Made by a program: the position numbers and the translations under genes
The notes under the pieces: generated by a model
Told to the model about the DNA's origin: nothing
Databases searched by the model: none
Seen by the model: the letters and a program-made list of their open reading frames with translations, nothing else
Assembly (NCBI GenBank): GCA_944325705.1
Contig: CALVBB010000004.1
Location: 55,413 to 119,412 of the forward strand
Direction of reading: 5' to 3'
Source: Candidatus Gastranaerophilales bacterium
Lineage (GTDB): Bacteria; Cyanobacteriota; Vampirovibrionia; Gastranaerophilales; Gastranaerophilaceae
Length of the DNA stretch: 64,000 bases
Shown here: piece by piece, positions 34,688 through 43,953 of the stretch
How positions within the stretch are numbered: position 1 is the stretch's first letter
How the letters are laid out: every line of letters begins with the position of its first letter

Positions 34688-34740
34688 ACTTTTTTCGGGC
34701 ACGCTCCCGCGCTGCTCCTGCTATCGCCTTAATTAAAAAA
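34688..34740 (+). repeat. Conserved-core hairpin repeat, degenerate copy 4
   Basis: Core CACGCTCCCGCGCTGCTCCT with weak arms CTTTTTT / AAAAAAG. Followed by GCATAGAAAAATC and GAGATGCTGAAATAAATTCA, which also follow copy 6 at 49240. Confidence 0.6.
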
Positions 34741-34821
34741 GCATAGAAAAATCTAAAGAGATGCTGAAATAAATTCAGGGCAGTCTCTGAACTTGATTAA
34801 ACCATTCATCCTTTCACCTGT

Positions 34822-35895
34822 TCAACTTTGTTCATTTATATCATTTTCCGTAAGCTTGAATTCTTCAACACAGGAGTAGTCAACGGGCAAAATGAATGTT
34901 ATATAATCTGAATCTGCCTTTTTGTCCATTTTCATAATATTAACCATCTTTTCTAACGGATAATCCGGAATTTTTTTGAAATTGAATTTTTTTATGACAT
35001 CATCAGCAAAATATTTGTAGTTGATGTCAATAAGATTACGTTTGACAGCCAGATTAAACGCGAAAATCATGCCTTTCACAATAGCTTCGCCGTGTGTGAA
35101 TTTATTGTATTTTGTATACTTTTCAACGGCGTGTCCGTATGTGTGCCCGAAGTTCAGAATTTTTCTTAGCCCGCTTTCCTGCTCATCTTTTTCTACAACA
35201 GAAATTTTCAGTTTAATGCAGATTTCTATTAATTTTTCCAGAATTTTCGGCTGTCTTTCAAGAATTTTTCCAACATTTTCACTCAGAAAGTTTGTGAGGT
35301 TTAAATCGTCGCTGCAGCGGCAGGACTTTTCAATAAAAGCATATTTTACAACCTCTCCCAGACCTGTTTTGAATTGTCGTTCATCAAGAGTTTTGAGAAA
35401 GTTTGTGTTAATGATGACAGCTTTCGGCTGATAAAAACTACCGACTAAATTTTTGCCAAAATCCGTGTCAATACCTGTCTTGCCGCCGACAGAACTGTCA
35501 ACACAGGCAAGAAGGGTTGTAGGCACCTGAATAAAATTAATTCCGCGCATATAGGTTGATGCTGCAAACCCTGCAATATCACCGGCAACGCCACCTCCTA
35601 TTGCAATAATCGTATCGCCGCGGGTTAACTGCATTTTCAGCGCCTGAATAAGAATTTTGCGGTAATTTTTGAAATTCTTTTCCTTTTCGCCGTCTTTCAG
35701 GATAAATTTTTCATCTTTTTCAAACCCGAGCGTTTTGCCGTAAAGCTTATTCACTTTTTCGGAAATAACCACAAGAAATTTTTTGCCGGTGGCAAAAGAG
35801 AGTATTTTTTTGCGCAGTGTGGAAATATCGTTATTTGTAATAATAATAGGATAGCTTTTTGCTGTGGAATTTATGTTTACGGATAATTCAGCCAT
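34822..35895 (-). CDS. aroB: 3-dehydroquinate synthase
   Basis: 357 aa. NAD-dependent cyclisation of DAHP in the shikimate pathway. GDTIIAIGGGVAGDIAGFAA is the NAD-binding glycine block; STYMRGINFIQVPTTLLACVDSSVGGKT, LGEVVKYAFI and NFGHTYGHAVEK carry the conserved catalytic and zinc residues. The start overlaps the end of aroK by 8 bp with GGAG upstream: a coupled aroK-aroB pair. Confidence 0.97.
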   Translation of the reverse strand: MAELSVNINSTAKSYPIIITNNDISTLRKKILSFATGKKFLVVISEKVNKLYGKTLGFEKDEKFILKDGEKEKNFKNYRKILIQALKMQLTRGDTIIAIGGGVAGDIAGFAASTYMRGINFIQVPTTLLACVDSSVGGKTGIDTDFGKNLVGSFYQPKAVIINTNFLKTLDERQFKTGLGEVVKYAFIEKSCRCSDDLNLTNFLSENVGKILERQPKILEKLIEICIKLKISVVEKDEQESGLRKILNFGHTYGHAVEKYTKYNKFTHGEAIVKGMIFAFNLAVKRNLIDINYKYFADDVIKKFNFKKIPDYPLEKMVNIMKMDKKADSDYITFILPVDYSCVEEFKLTENDINEQS

Positions 35896-36412
35896 TTATA
35901 ACTCCGAGAATTTCTTTAACTACATCATAGGGAGTTTTGTTATCGGTGTCAATTGTAAAGTCGGCTTTTTCGTAATTTCCGGCGCGATCGTTGGAAATTT
36001 TAGCAATCCGCTCTACTGAAAAGTTTTTGACAAGGAGCGGGCGGTGGGTTTCCTGTTTTATTCTTTTGTAAATTTCACCGGGGGAAGCTTTAAGGTAGAT
36101 GACAGTGCAGTTTTCAAGCAGTCTTGAACGGTTGGCTTCATCTTCAAACGCTCCACCGCCTAAGGCAATTATTTGATGCTTAAGGGCAGAAAACTTTTTA
36201 ATTTTTTCCCGTTCAAGTTCGCGAAATCTTGCCTCCCCGAACTTGAGAAAAATTTCCGAAATTTTTCTGCCCGAACCTTTTTCTATTTCACTGTCAATAT
36301 CGACAAGGATGTAGTCTGTTAAAACCCTGTGTAATTCTTCTGCTATGGTTGTTTTTCCGCTGCCCATCATGCCTATTAAAGCTATGTTATCTTTCTTCAT
36401 GGCTGTTCTCAT
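35888..36412 (-). CDS. aroK: Shikimate kinase
   Basis: 174 aa from 36412, or 170 aa from Met5 (MKKDNIALIG). Walker A is IGMMGSGKTT; DSEIEKGSGRKISEIF binds shikimate, FRELEREKI and ALGGGAFED follow, and the lid holds KQETHRPLL. Phosphorylates shikimate. A short palindrome TGCACC-ACCGGC-GGTGCA (36417-36434) directly precedes the ATG and could affect translation. Operon with aroB. Confidence 0.95.
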   Translation of the reverse strand: MRTAMKKDNIALIGMMGSGKTTIAEELHRVLTDYILVDIDSEIEKGSGRKISEIFLKFGEARFRELEREKIKKFSALKHQIIALGGGAFEDEANRSRLLENCTVIYLKASPGEIYKRIKQETHRPLLVKNFSVERIAKISNDRAGNYEKADFTIDTDNKTPYDVVKEILGVING

Positions 36413-36494
36413 TGTGCACCACCGGCGGTGCAGTCAGTTAAAGGTATTCAATATTTTTAATAATACACTAAATATTTATTGTAGAATATAATCT

Positions 36495-37259
36495 ATGAAA
36501 TGGATTTTTGTATTATTTATAATTTTTGTAATTTACTTAACGGTTGTGGAACCAAATATTTTGACTGTGAAGCGGATTGAGATTAAGAACGAAAAAATGA
36601 AGGGGCTGAGGATAGTTTTTGCGTCGGACTTTCACTTTAAACCTTTTGAGAGGCACCGGCTTGCAAGGATAGTGAAGAAGATAAATGAGCAGAATCCGGA
36701 TGTTATTTTTCTCGGCGGGGATTACGTGAACGGTCATAAAAAAGGAAACACGCTAGATATTGAAACTATTGCGGAAGGTCTTGGCGCTCTGAAATCTAAG
36801 TACGGAACTTTTGCTGTTATGGGAAACCACGACGGCTGGCAGGGGAAGAAAGATATAATAGAAGCTTTTGAGGCTGTAGGTATTACTGTTCTTGAAAATT
36901 CATCGCGGGGTTTAGAGAGGTTTTCAGTTGCGGGGGTTGAGGATTTGCAGACCGGAAACCCTGATATAGCAAAGGCTCTGCGCGGAGTGAACTCTCCTGT
37001 TATACTTCTGTCGCATACGCCGGACGTGATAGAAGATGTGCCGGAAGAGGTGGATTTGCTGCTGTCGGGGCATACGCACGGCGGGCAGGTAGTTCTTTTT
37101 AAGCCGTTAACGGTTCCTTCAAAGTACGGAACAAAATACGCATACGGGCTTTTTGAAACCCGCGGCGGGAAAATGTTTGTATCAAAAGGCTTGGGAACAA
37201 GTATTCTTCCGCTCAGGTTTAATTGTCTGCCCGAAATTGTTGTGGTTGAGTTTTATTAG
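36495..37259 (+). CDS. YkuE-like metallophosphoesterase, membrane anchored
   Basis: 254 aa. A single N-terminal helix (WIFVLFIIFVIYLTVV) anchors it. Calcineurin-like motifs in order: ASDFHF (D-x-H), GGDYVNG (GDxxx), MGNHDG (GNHD), LLSHTPD and SGHTHGGQV. This set binds two metal ions. Family members hydrolyse phosphoesters such as UDP-diacylglucosamine or phospholipid derivatives at the membrane; the substrate is unknown. TATAAT lies two nt before the ATG, so a short or leaderless transcript is likely. Confidence 0.88.
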   Translation: MKWIFVLFIIFVIYLTVVEPNILTVKRIEIKNEKMKGLRIVFASDFHFKPFERHRLARIVKKINEQNPDVIFLGGDYVNGHKKGNTLDIETIAEGLGALKSKYGTFAVMGNHDGWQGKKDIIEAFEAVGITVLENSSRGLERFSVAGVEDLQTGNPDIAKALRGVNSPVILLSHTPDVIEDVPEEVDLLLSGHTHGGQVVLFKPLTVPSKYGTKYAYGLFETRGGKMFVSKGLGTSILPLRFNCLPEIVVVEFY

Positions 37260-37510
37260 AAAGAAAGCTAATTTCAATTAAAAGAAGTAGGTTTGGCTTT
37301 TATCCCAACAATAAAGAAAGCAGGTAGGTTGGGGCATACTTGCCCGACAAAAAAAAGACGATAAGACGTTAGGATGCTAAGACGTTAAGTGCGACAAAAA
37401 ATGAAGGGTGAGGAGTGAAGGGTTTTCTATTTCCCTCGCCCTACGGGATACAAAGGGAACAGTTGAGCTCTGTGAAGCGAGTGACCCTGTATGCCTTGTT
37501 CCGATGGATT

Positions 37511-37586
37511 TCTATTGCCCTCTCTCGCCGTGAGAGGGCAGAATTTGTTAATGAACGAAAGTGAATTTACAAATTCGGGAGAGGGT
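37511..37586 (+). repeat. Palindromic-loop repeat (family B), copy 3
   Basis: Same loop orientation as the copy at 23910 and opposite to that at 9425. Preceded by sequence matching the prepilin leader at 23850-23905. Confidence 0.6.
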
Positions 37587-37593
37587 AAAAATA

Positions 37594-37680
37594 GGAACAG
37601 TAGTATTAATTTTCTCAACACGCTCCCGCCCTGCTCCCGCTATCGTTTCGAAAATCAATACTACTGTTCCTCACCCTTCA
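37594..37680 (+). repeat. Conserved-core hairpin repeat, copy 5
   Basis: Arms GGAACAGTAGTATT (37594-37607) and AATACTACTGTTCC (37667-37680) are a perfect 14-bp inverted repeat. Confidence 0.85.
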
Positions 37681-37822
37681 CTCGTTTAGTAAAGTAGGTT
37701 GGGGCATACTTGTCCGACAAAAAAAAGACGTTAAGTTCAACAAAGTTGAATGGTGAAGAGTGAATTGTTTCAACCCAATTTACCGGCAAAAAACTTTTTT
37801 CAGGAGTTTTCAAATTAACATA

Positions 37823-39121
37823 ATGATTGTGCAATCAACACGAAACAACACGGTTTCTTTCAGGCAGAATTCCGTATTTAATACTATGGCAAATATCGAA
37901 TCGAATATCCTTCTCAACAAAGGAATTACGGATATTGGAGGTTTTGTTATTCCGCAGGCAATTATGTCTAATAATAAAGACGAATCCATTGAGAGAGTCT
38001 TTAAATCCCTGCTGTACTTTATTTTTACCTTTGTTTCACCTTTTCTGCTGCTCCCTCTGGTAAACAAATATGCTCTTAAATCTAATAAAATTATAGATAA
38101 TTTATCCGGAGAACAGAAAAAAATTCTTGAAGTTCCGAAAAAATATCTTACATGCGGTACTGATAAAATGCTTGAAGGAATTAAAAAAACTGCAAAAAAT
38201 CTTTTTGGTGATGAAAATAAGTTTAATCCGACTCTGGAAAAATTTTCTGACAAAGAAGAATTAAGGAGAAAATTAATAAACGCACATTCAAAAATACTTT
38301 TTGCAGATTTTCTTGTTACAAATGTTCTGGTTGCATCAATTCCGTGGTTAGGAAATGCTCTTACTAAATACCGGACAAAACGTTCAGGCTATTCCGGCAC
38401 TTACAAAATAGCGGATGAGGAATTCACAAAAAAGGCTGCACAGGAGCATGACAAAACAAAAAAACTCCGCCAGTCTGCAACGGTTGCACTTGCACTTTTG
38501 CCTTCATTAACAGTGCCTTTTGCCTTAAGAAAAGGTATGCTTAATGGAGCAGAAAGCAGCAATAGAATTTTTAAATGGTTTAACAAAAACGCATCGGCTT
38601 TTGATTATAAAAATTCAATATATATGAGTCGTCTTACAGGGCTTATTATGTGGCTTACCGGTGACTACTGGCCGTACCAGTTAGCCTGCCGCGACAAATA
38701 CGAATACCGTGACACAGTTATAAGAGGTACAAGTATCGGACTTGTCTTTTGGGGCGGCGATTTGTTTTTGAAAAATTTATTTTCAAAAATTTCTGATAAA
38801 GTTTTTAAAACCAACCTTATGAACAAAAAAGAAAAAAGACCTTACAGATTAAGCGAATTAAAAAATGCGGCAAATATTGAAGAATTAAAAAGGCTGCCGG
38901 CAAATACCCTGAAGAAAACTCAAAAAGCAGGAGTAGGATTATATCTGGTTAATCTTGCTATAGTTATGGGAACACTTGGTTTCGGACTCCCTGCCGGATT
39001 AAATAAATTGCTGAGAACTAAAGTGAATGAAGATAAGAATAAAACCGGTAATGACCTAATCCTTCATGACAGATTCTTTGACTTCTACAGGAGCTTCGGC
39101 TTTTTTAGGTTTCTTAAATAA
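37823..39121 (+). CDS. Hypothetical multi-pass membrane protein
   Basis: About 432 aa from ATG 37823 (frame opens at 37760). Several hydrophobic helices (SLLYFIFTFVSPFLLLPLV, ILFADFLVTNVLVASI, VGLYLVNLAIVMGTLGFGL) separated by basic, Lys-rich loops. I do not recognise a named family. Its last 22 codons lie antisense to the end of the downstream MFS gene and read unlike the rest (FFDFYRSFGFFRFLK), so the natural C-terminus may have been lost. Confidence 0.6.
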   Translation: MIVQSTRNNTVSFRQNSVFNTMANIESNILLNKGITDIGGFVIPQAIMSNNKDESIERVFKSLLYFIFTFVSPFLLLPLVNKYALKSNKIIDNLSGEQKKILEVPKKYLTCGTDKMLEGIKKTAKNLFGDENKFNPTLEKFSDKEELRRKLINAHSKILFADFLVTNVLVASIPWLGNALTKYRTKRSGYSGTYKIADEEFTKKAAQEHDKTKKLRQSATVALALLPSLTVPFALRKGMLNGAESSNRIFKWFNKNASAFDYKNSIYMSRLTGLIMWLTGDYWPYQLACRDKYEYRDTVIRGTSIGLVFWGGDLFLKNLFSKISDKVFKTNLMNKKEKRPYRLSELKNAANIEELKRLPANTLKKTQKAGVGLYLVNLAIVMGTLGFGLPAGLNKLLRTKVNEDKNKTGNDLILHDRFFDFYRSFGFFRFLK

Positions 39122-40645
39122 AAGCATGAGCGGAATTACAAGGAAGCATATAACCCCGAAAATTCTGAATGAATCTATAAACGCCCAGAGGTTCGCCTGT
39201 TCAACAAGGTTTCCGTACATGGAATACTGCGCCATATAATGCGCGACACTCTGGTTTGCGTAAGCTGTCAGCGCCGATGCGGTCGATTGAACCCTTTCTA
39301 TGAATACGTTGTTTAATTCGTTACATTTGCCGACAAGCATATACTGGTGAACTTGTGCAAAACGAGTAAGCATTGTGGCAACCAGTGAGGTTCCCACAGC
39401 ACTTCCGATGTTTTTTAATAAGTTCTGGATACCTGTTGCGTTTGTCATCTGGTCATTTCGGAGGGTTTCAACCGAAAGATTCATAATAGGCACCATAGCC
39501 AGACCCATTCCCATTCCCATAAAATAGTTAGGAATTGCGATATTCATATTGGAAATCTGAAGGTTCAACATACCGAAAGCCAGCCCTGCACCGCCGATTA
39601 GTGATAATCCTGCGACCACCATAAGCCTGTTATCAATTCGATTTGAAAGGGTAGCCGTTAAAACCATGGCCGTTAAACTCCCGAAACCTCTCGGCATCAT
39701 TGTAGCGCCGCTTAAAAATGCAGTATATCCCATCATACTCTGCAAAAATTGCGGAAGAATTACTAAAGACGCATACAAAACCGCCTGAATTACAACCTGT
39801 ATAATCGTTCCTGCCGTGTAGTTTTTGTCTTTAAAAACTTTTAAATCGATGAGGGTATTTTTTCTTGTAAGCTGTGAGTGGAAAAACAAGAAACACGCCA
39901 CCATAGAAATTCCGAATGTCCATCTAATCCATGTTGCGGCAAACCAGTCGTCGTTGTTTCCTTTATCAAGAACAGTCTGAAAGGTTACAAGCCAGATGGT
40001 CAGATAGAAGAACCCGAGCCCGTCGATTTTAACGTTTTTTTGTTTTTTTGCATAAGGCGGGTCTTCAACGAGTTTATGACAGAGGATTGCCGCGGCACAG
40101 CCAAACGGAACATTTATGTAAAAAATCCACGGCCACGTCCAGTTATCCGTAATCCATCCCCCGAGAACAGGCCCTATAATAGGGGCTAAAATTACACCCA
40201 TACCAAAAATAGACATCGCAAGCCCGCGCTGTTCCTTCGGAAAACTCTCCACCATAATAGCCTGCGTGATAGGCAGAATTCCGCCGCCGCCAAACCCCTG
40301 CAGTACCCTTGCAAATATCATGAATTCAATATTTTTCGCCATACCGCAGAGCATTGAGGCGATAGTAAACATTAAAATGCTTATTACAAAAAAGTTCTTA
40401 CGTCCGAACACTTTGCTGAAAAAATCAACAGCAGGAATTACAATTCCCGCTGCGATTAAGTAGCTTGTCAAAATCCACATGGATTCATCACGGGTAGCCG
40501 AGAAACTGCCTGCCATATAAGGAAGCGCAACGTTTCCGATTGTGCCGTCAAGTACATAAATAAATACTGCAAGCATTACGGGTATTGCCATTATCCATGG
40601 GTTAACAGTCGGTTTCCATTCTTCTATTGTTCGTTCGTCTGACAT
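39056..40645 (-). CDS. EmrB/DHA2-type MFS multidrug transporter, second copy
   Basis: 529 aa, 14 helices expected. DGTIGNVALPYMAGSF is the DHA2 helix-1 motif, GRKNFF the motif A loop, and GFGGGGILPITQAIM with PIIGPVLGGWI is antiporter motif C. It starts 22 nt inside the end of the first emrB-like gene. Together with the HlyD-like adaptor and TolC it should expel drugs or other amphiphiles across both membranes. Last gene of marR-emrA-emrB-emrB. Confidence 0.92.
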   Translation of the reverse strand: MSDERTIEEWKPTVNPWIMAIPVMLAVFIYVLDGTIGNVALPYMAGSFSATRDESMWILTSYLIAAGIVIPAVDFFSKVFGRKNFFVISILMFTIASMLCGMAKNIEFMIFARVLQGFGGGGILPITQAIMVESFPKEQRGLAMSIFGMGVILAPIIGPVLGGWITDNWTWPWIFYINVPFGCAAAILCHKLVEDPPYAKKQKNVKIDGLGFFYLTIWLVTFQTVLDKGNNDDWFAATWIRWTFGISMVACFLFFHSQLTRKNTLIDLKVFKDKNYTAGTIIQVVIQAVLYASLVILPQFLQSMMGYTAFLSGATMMPRGFGSLTAMVLTATLSNRIDNRLMVVAGLSLIGGAGLAFGMLNLQISNMNIAIPNYFMGMGMGLAMVPIMNLSVETLRNDQMTNATGIQNLLKNIGSAVGTSLVATMLTRFAQVHQYMLVGKCNELNNVFIERVQSTASALTAYANQSVAHYMAQYSMYGNLVEQANLWAFIDSFRIFGVICFLVIPLMLLFKKPKKAEAPVEVKESVMKD

Positions 40646-42219
40646 ACAAGTTCCTGTTGTTTTACTTTTCTCTCACTCTTCAATATAAACATAACAGGGA
40701 TTAAAATGAAACATGCAACCGCAAAAACTTTAAAAGTTGTCATATACGCACATAAAGTAGACTGCTGTATAAGCTGGTTATAGAGCATTTTCCCTGCCAT
40801 ATAGGTTGCGTTGAACATATCTCCTGCCTGATGGATAAATGAGCCGGCATAAGAACTTAATCTGTCTGCATAATTATTATTTACCTCAGTCAAGGATTTC
40901 ACAAGCCCGTTCTGGTGCACCTGAGAAAATCTTGAAATCATGGTTGCGACAAGAGAAGTTCCGATAGCGCCTCCGATTGTTTTTAAAAGGTTCTGGAACC
41001 CCGAGGCGTTTGTCATCTGCTCATCCTTCAATGTGATACAGGATAATGTCGTAATCGGCATCATTGTGAATACAAGACCGATACCGAATACAAAGTTCGG
41101 AATAACAATATTCATCATGCTTATTTGCAAGTTCAATTCACTCAGCATCCAGCCGCCGAGTCCCATACAGAGAAGCCCTATTATACCGTAATTTCTGTAA
41201 CTTATACGTCCGCCGACGCCTGCAAAAATTGCAAGCGCCATAAACGCTCCGAGTCCGCGCGGCATTATCGCAACCCCGCTTGTAAATGCGTCATATCCCA
41301 TCATATTCTGCAAAAGCTGCGGCAATATGGCAAGTGACGCAAGTAAAACGCCATTCAGCAAAATAAGCATTATAGTTCCGCATAAAAAGTTGCTGTCTTT
41401 TAATACATCAAGTTTTATCAGCGGTTTTTTGCCGATTACCTGTGAAATAAAGAATAAAACACATCCGATTAATGCAACAGCGCTTAACCAGCAAATCCAC
41501 GGTGCATTAAACCAGTCAGCGTCATTACCTTTATCAAATACAATTTGCAACGGGATTAACCATACACACAGCCATAAAAATCCGAATTTATCAAGATGAG
41601 TATTCGGCTGGCGTTTTGCATAAGGCGGATCTTCAAGAAATTTTTTCGCCAGCGCAATACAGAAAAATCCGAACGGAACATTTATAAAGAAAATATACGG
41701 CCATGACCAGTTTTCAGTAATATACCCGCCCATAACAGGCCCTAAGATAGGCGCTACAACGACAACAAGCCCGAATACAGCCATCGCCTTATTTCTTGCT
41801 TCACCTTTGAAGCATTCCATAGTAATCGCCTGCGCCATAGGCATAAGACAGCCGCCGCCAAAACCCTGCATTGCACGCGCAATTACAATCATCCCGATTG
41901 AATTCGCCACCCCGCATAAGAATGACGCAAGGGTAAATACAAAAACCCCGAGCATAAAACAGTTTTTTCTTCCCATAAATTTACAGAAAAAATCTATCAT
42001 AGGAATTACAATACTGCTCGCCATCAAATAACTTGTTAAAACCCAGATAGATTCCTGATTACTTACGGAATAAGTTCCTGCAATATGCGGCAGGGCTACG
42101 TTTGCTACTGTTTCATCCAATGCATACATAAACGTTGCAAGGATTACCGGCATAATTATCAGCCACGGATTCGTTTTTGGCTGCCATTCTTCTGTCTGGA
42201 TATTTTCTTCCTGTGCCAT
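40624..42219 (-). CDS. EmrB/DHA2-type MFS multidrug transporter, first copy
   Basis: 531 aa. DETVANVALPHIAGTYSV, GRKNCF, GFGGGCLMPMAQAIT and PILGPVMGGYI are the DHA2 signatures. Clearly a paralogue of the next gene, so a tandem duplication; tandem EmrB proteins could pair or have different substrates. A loose 118-bp gap separates it from the adaptor gene. Confidence 0.92.
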   Translation of the reverse strand: MAQEENIQTEEWQPKTNPWLIIMPVILATFMYALDETVANVALPHIAGTYSVSNQESIWVLTSYLMASSIVIPMIDFFCKFMGRKNCFMLGVFVFTLASFLCGVANSIGMIVIARAMQGFGGGCLMPMAQAITMECFKGEARNKAMAVFGLVVVVAPILGPVMGGYITENWSWPYIFFINVPFGFFCIALAKKFLEDPPYAKRQPNTHLDKFGFLWLCVWLIPLQIVFDKGNDADWFNAPWICWLSAVALIGCVLFFISQVIGKKPLIKLDVLKDSNFLCGTIMLILLNGVLLASLAILPQLLQNMMGYDAFTSGVAIMPRGLGAFMALAIFAGVGGRISYRNYGIIGLLCMGLGGWMLSELNLQISMMNIVIPNFVFGIGLVFTMMPITTLSCITLKDEQMTNASGFQNLLKTIGGAIGTSLVATMISRFSQVHQNGLVKSLTEVNNNYADRLSSYAGSFIHQAGDMFNATYMAGKMLYNQLIQQSTLCAYMTTFKVFAVACFILIPVMFILKSERKVKQQELVCQTNEQ

Positions 42220-42337
42220 AAAATTTTCCTTCTAATCCTACGCCGCTAATTTTGCCGGCGCAGCGGATATTAATCTTTTTTAAAAAAGTGAGTTTTGGTT
42301 TTTATGCCTCACTCACTTTTTCAATTCTCCCTCTTTC

Positions 42338-43342
42338 TTACTCTCTTATTCTAACCTTTGGTACAACCGACATCCCGGGAACTATGTTGTATTCCTCCGG
42401 ATTAATTTTTTCGGTGAATACTATTTTTACAGGGATTCTCTGTACGATTTTTACGAAAGAACCCACAGCGTTTTCTGGCGGGAATAAACTTGCCTTTGCG
42501 CCGGAGCTTCTTTGAATACTGTCGATTTTACCTTTGAATACATGATCCGGATAGGTGTCAATTTTAATATCAACAGGCTGTTCCGGTTTCATGTGTCTTA
42601 ACTGGTTTTCTTTGTAGTTTGCAACAACCCAGACATCGTTAGGAACTATTACAAACAGAGGCGACCCCGGCTGAACATACATACCTACTTCAACACGTCT
42701 GCCGGAAACTGTTCCGTCCTGAGGGGCTATTACTTTTGTGTATTTTAAATTTAATTCTGCCTGATCGCGTTCGGCTTTAACTTCTTTTAAATTAGCGTCC
42801 GCAACTTTGTTATCCGATGTTGATAACAAGGATTGCTCTGCCTGCATTAAGTTTGCCTGTGCAGAATCGTATTTTGCCTGTGCATTATCAAGTGTTTGCT
42901 TTGAAACAGCTCCTGATTCAAAAAGTTTTGTGTATCTTTCCAAATCTTTTTTGGCAACATCTATATTGGTTTGCATTGCTTTAAAGTTAGCTTTCGCATT
43001 ATTTTGATCAAGTAAAGTTTTCTGATATTTTGCTTCAGCTTTTTCTAAAGCAACTTTATAGTCCGTATCATCAATTTCCGCAACGACCATACCGGCTTTT
43101 ACAGGCTGGTTATCGGTTACGTAAACCTTTGTAATATGACCTGAAATCTTTGGCGAAACCTGAACGGTTGTTGTTTCAACGTAGGCATCATCCGTTGTCT
43201 GGTAAGTCATGGCTTCGTAGACAAAGTATCCGACACCGCACGCAAGCAATATCCCTATAATTGCGCCGATGGTTCTTTTTCTTCCTTTAGGGGGTTGTTT
43301 TTTCTCTTCTTCTTGAATTTCTGTTGTTTTTTCTTCTTCCAT
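42338..43342 (-). CDS. EmrA/HlyD-type membrane fusion protein
   Basis: 334 aa from Met5 of the frame (ATG 43342, with GAGG 8 nt upstream; frame opens at 43354). One N-terminal helix (GAIIGILLACGVGYFVYE), then the barrel-sandwich lipoyl halves (VQVSPKISGHITKVYVTDNQ and VIAPQDGTVSGRRVEVGMYV) around a long coiled coil of about 100 residues (EKAEAKYQKTLLDQNNAKAN onward). It bridges the EmrB pumps to TolC. Confidence 0.92.
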   Translation of the reverse strand: MEEEKTTEIQEEEKKQPPKGRKRTIGAIIGILLACGVGYFVYEAMTYQTTDDAYVETTTVQVSPKISGHITKVYVTDNQPVKAGMVVAEIDDTDYKVALEKAEAKYQKTLLDQNNAKANFKAMQTNIDVAKKDLERYTKLFESGAVSKQTLDNAQAKYDSAQANLMQAEQSLLSTSDNKVADANLKEVKAERDQAELNLKYTKVIAPQDGTVSGRRVEVGMYVQPGSPLFVIVPNDVWVVANYKENQLRHMKPEQPVDIKIDTYPDHVFKGKIDSIQRSSGAKASLFPPENAVGSFVKIVQRIPVKIVFTEKINPEEYNIVPGMSVVPKVRIRE

Positions 43343-43363
43343 TTTTGACCTCATCTATATAAA

Positions 43364-43828
43364 TTATATGTTTAAATTTACAAATTCTTCCAAATTTTTT
43401 CTGAAAGTTCTGATTGCTTCCTGTAATTTATTCTCTTCTTCATCTGTATATTTGCAGGAAACATTTTCAAGAAATGCTTTAAACTTTCCGTTTATTTCTT
43501 CAAGTTTTATATTACCTTCTTCCGTAATTATAACTTTCTTTATAAGTCTGTTATTTTTTACGTCAATAATTCTTTTTATTAATTTCTTTTTCTCAAGAGA
43601 ATTTATAATTCTGCCGGTATTAGCTCTGTCTTTCAAAATGAGTTTTGCTAAATCCCGCTGGCATATTTCAGGATGACAACAAATTGTATCCAGTGCAGCA
43701 TTTTCTTCCGGTGTTAGTTCTATTTCAAGCTTTTTAAACACTTGAATCCCTAAATATTTCATAACCTTTGCCGTTAATTCTATATCATAATATATGCTGT
43801 CTGTATAATGTTTTATTTTTTCTTTCAT
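43364..43828 (-). CDS. MarR-family transcriptional regulator
   Basis: 154 aa. Winged helix with CQRDLAKLILKDRANTGRIINSLEKKKLI (recognition helix) and VKNNRLIKKVIITEEG (wing). Heads the efflux operon and faces tolC across a ~125-bp region with repeated TTGTAAA/TTTACAA half sites, so it most likely represses both, releasing on ligand binding, as EmrR does. Confidence 0.88.
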   Translation of the reverse strand: MKEKIKHYTDSIYYDIELTAKVMKYLGIQVFKKLEIELTPEENAALDTICCHPEICQRDLAKLILKDRANTGRIINSLEKKKLIKRIIDVKNNRLIKKVIITEEGNIKLEEINGKFKAFLENVSCKYTDEEENKLQEAIRTFRKNLEEFVNLNI

Positions 43829-43863
43829 GCTATTTTCAATTCTTTTTTATAATTTGTATATCT

Positions 43864-43928
43864 GTTGTAAAAAAAATATGTTGCATTTACAACAATAGTA
43901 TGCTAACATATCATTGTAAAAAATGCAA
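43864..43928. promoter_or_regulatory. Likely MarR operator between the efflux operon and tolC
   Basis: Three half sites: TTGTAAA at 43864, TTGCATTTACAA at 43881-43892, and TTGTAAA...AATGCAA at 43914-43928. The second and third form an inverted repeat TTGCATT/AATGCAA about 48 bp across; the first and second form TTGTAAA/TTTACAA. Confidence 0.55.
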
Positions 43929-43953
43929 GTAATAATTTAGAAGGAATTAGAAA

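Larger units (their letters stand above)
37260..37822. other. Repeat-rich gene-free region
   Basis: No gene. Contains two copies of GGCATACTTGCCCGACAAAA (37330 and 37700), the GCTAAGACGTTAAG motif, the GGATACAAAGGGAAC...GAGCTCTG segment also found in the 24-kb prepilin leader (23850-23880), the palindromic-loop repeat copy 3 (37511-37586), and hairpin copy 5 (37594-37680). CAGGAG at 37801 may serve the next gene. Confidence 0.65.

Noticed and set aside
37330..37355. GGGCATACTTGCCC hairpin as a terminator
   Set aside because: The run that follows on the plus strand is A, not T; it is a repeated motif without a terminator tail in that direction.
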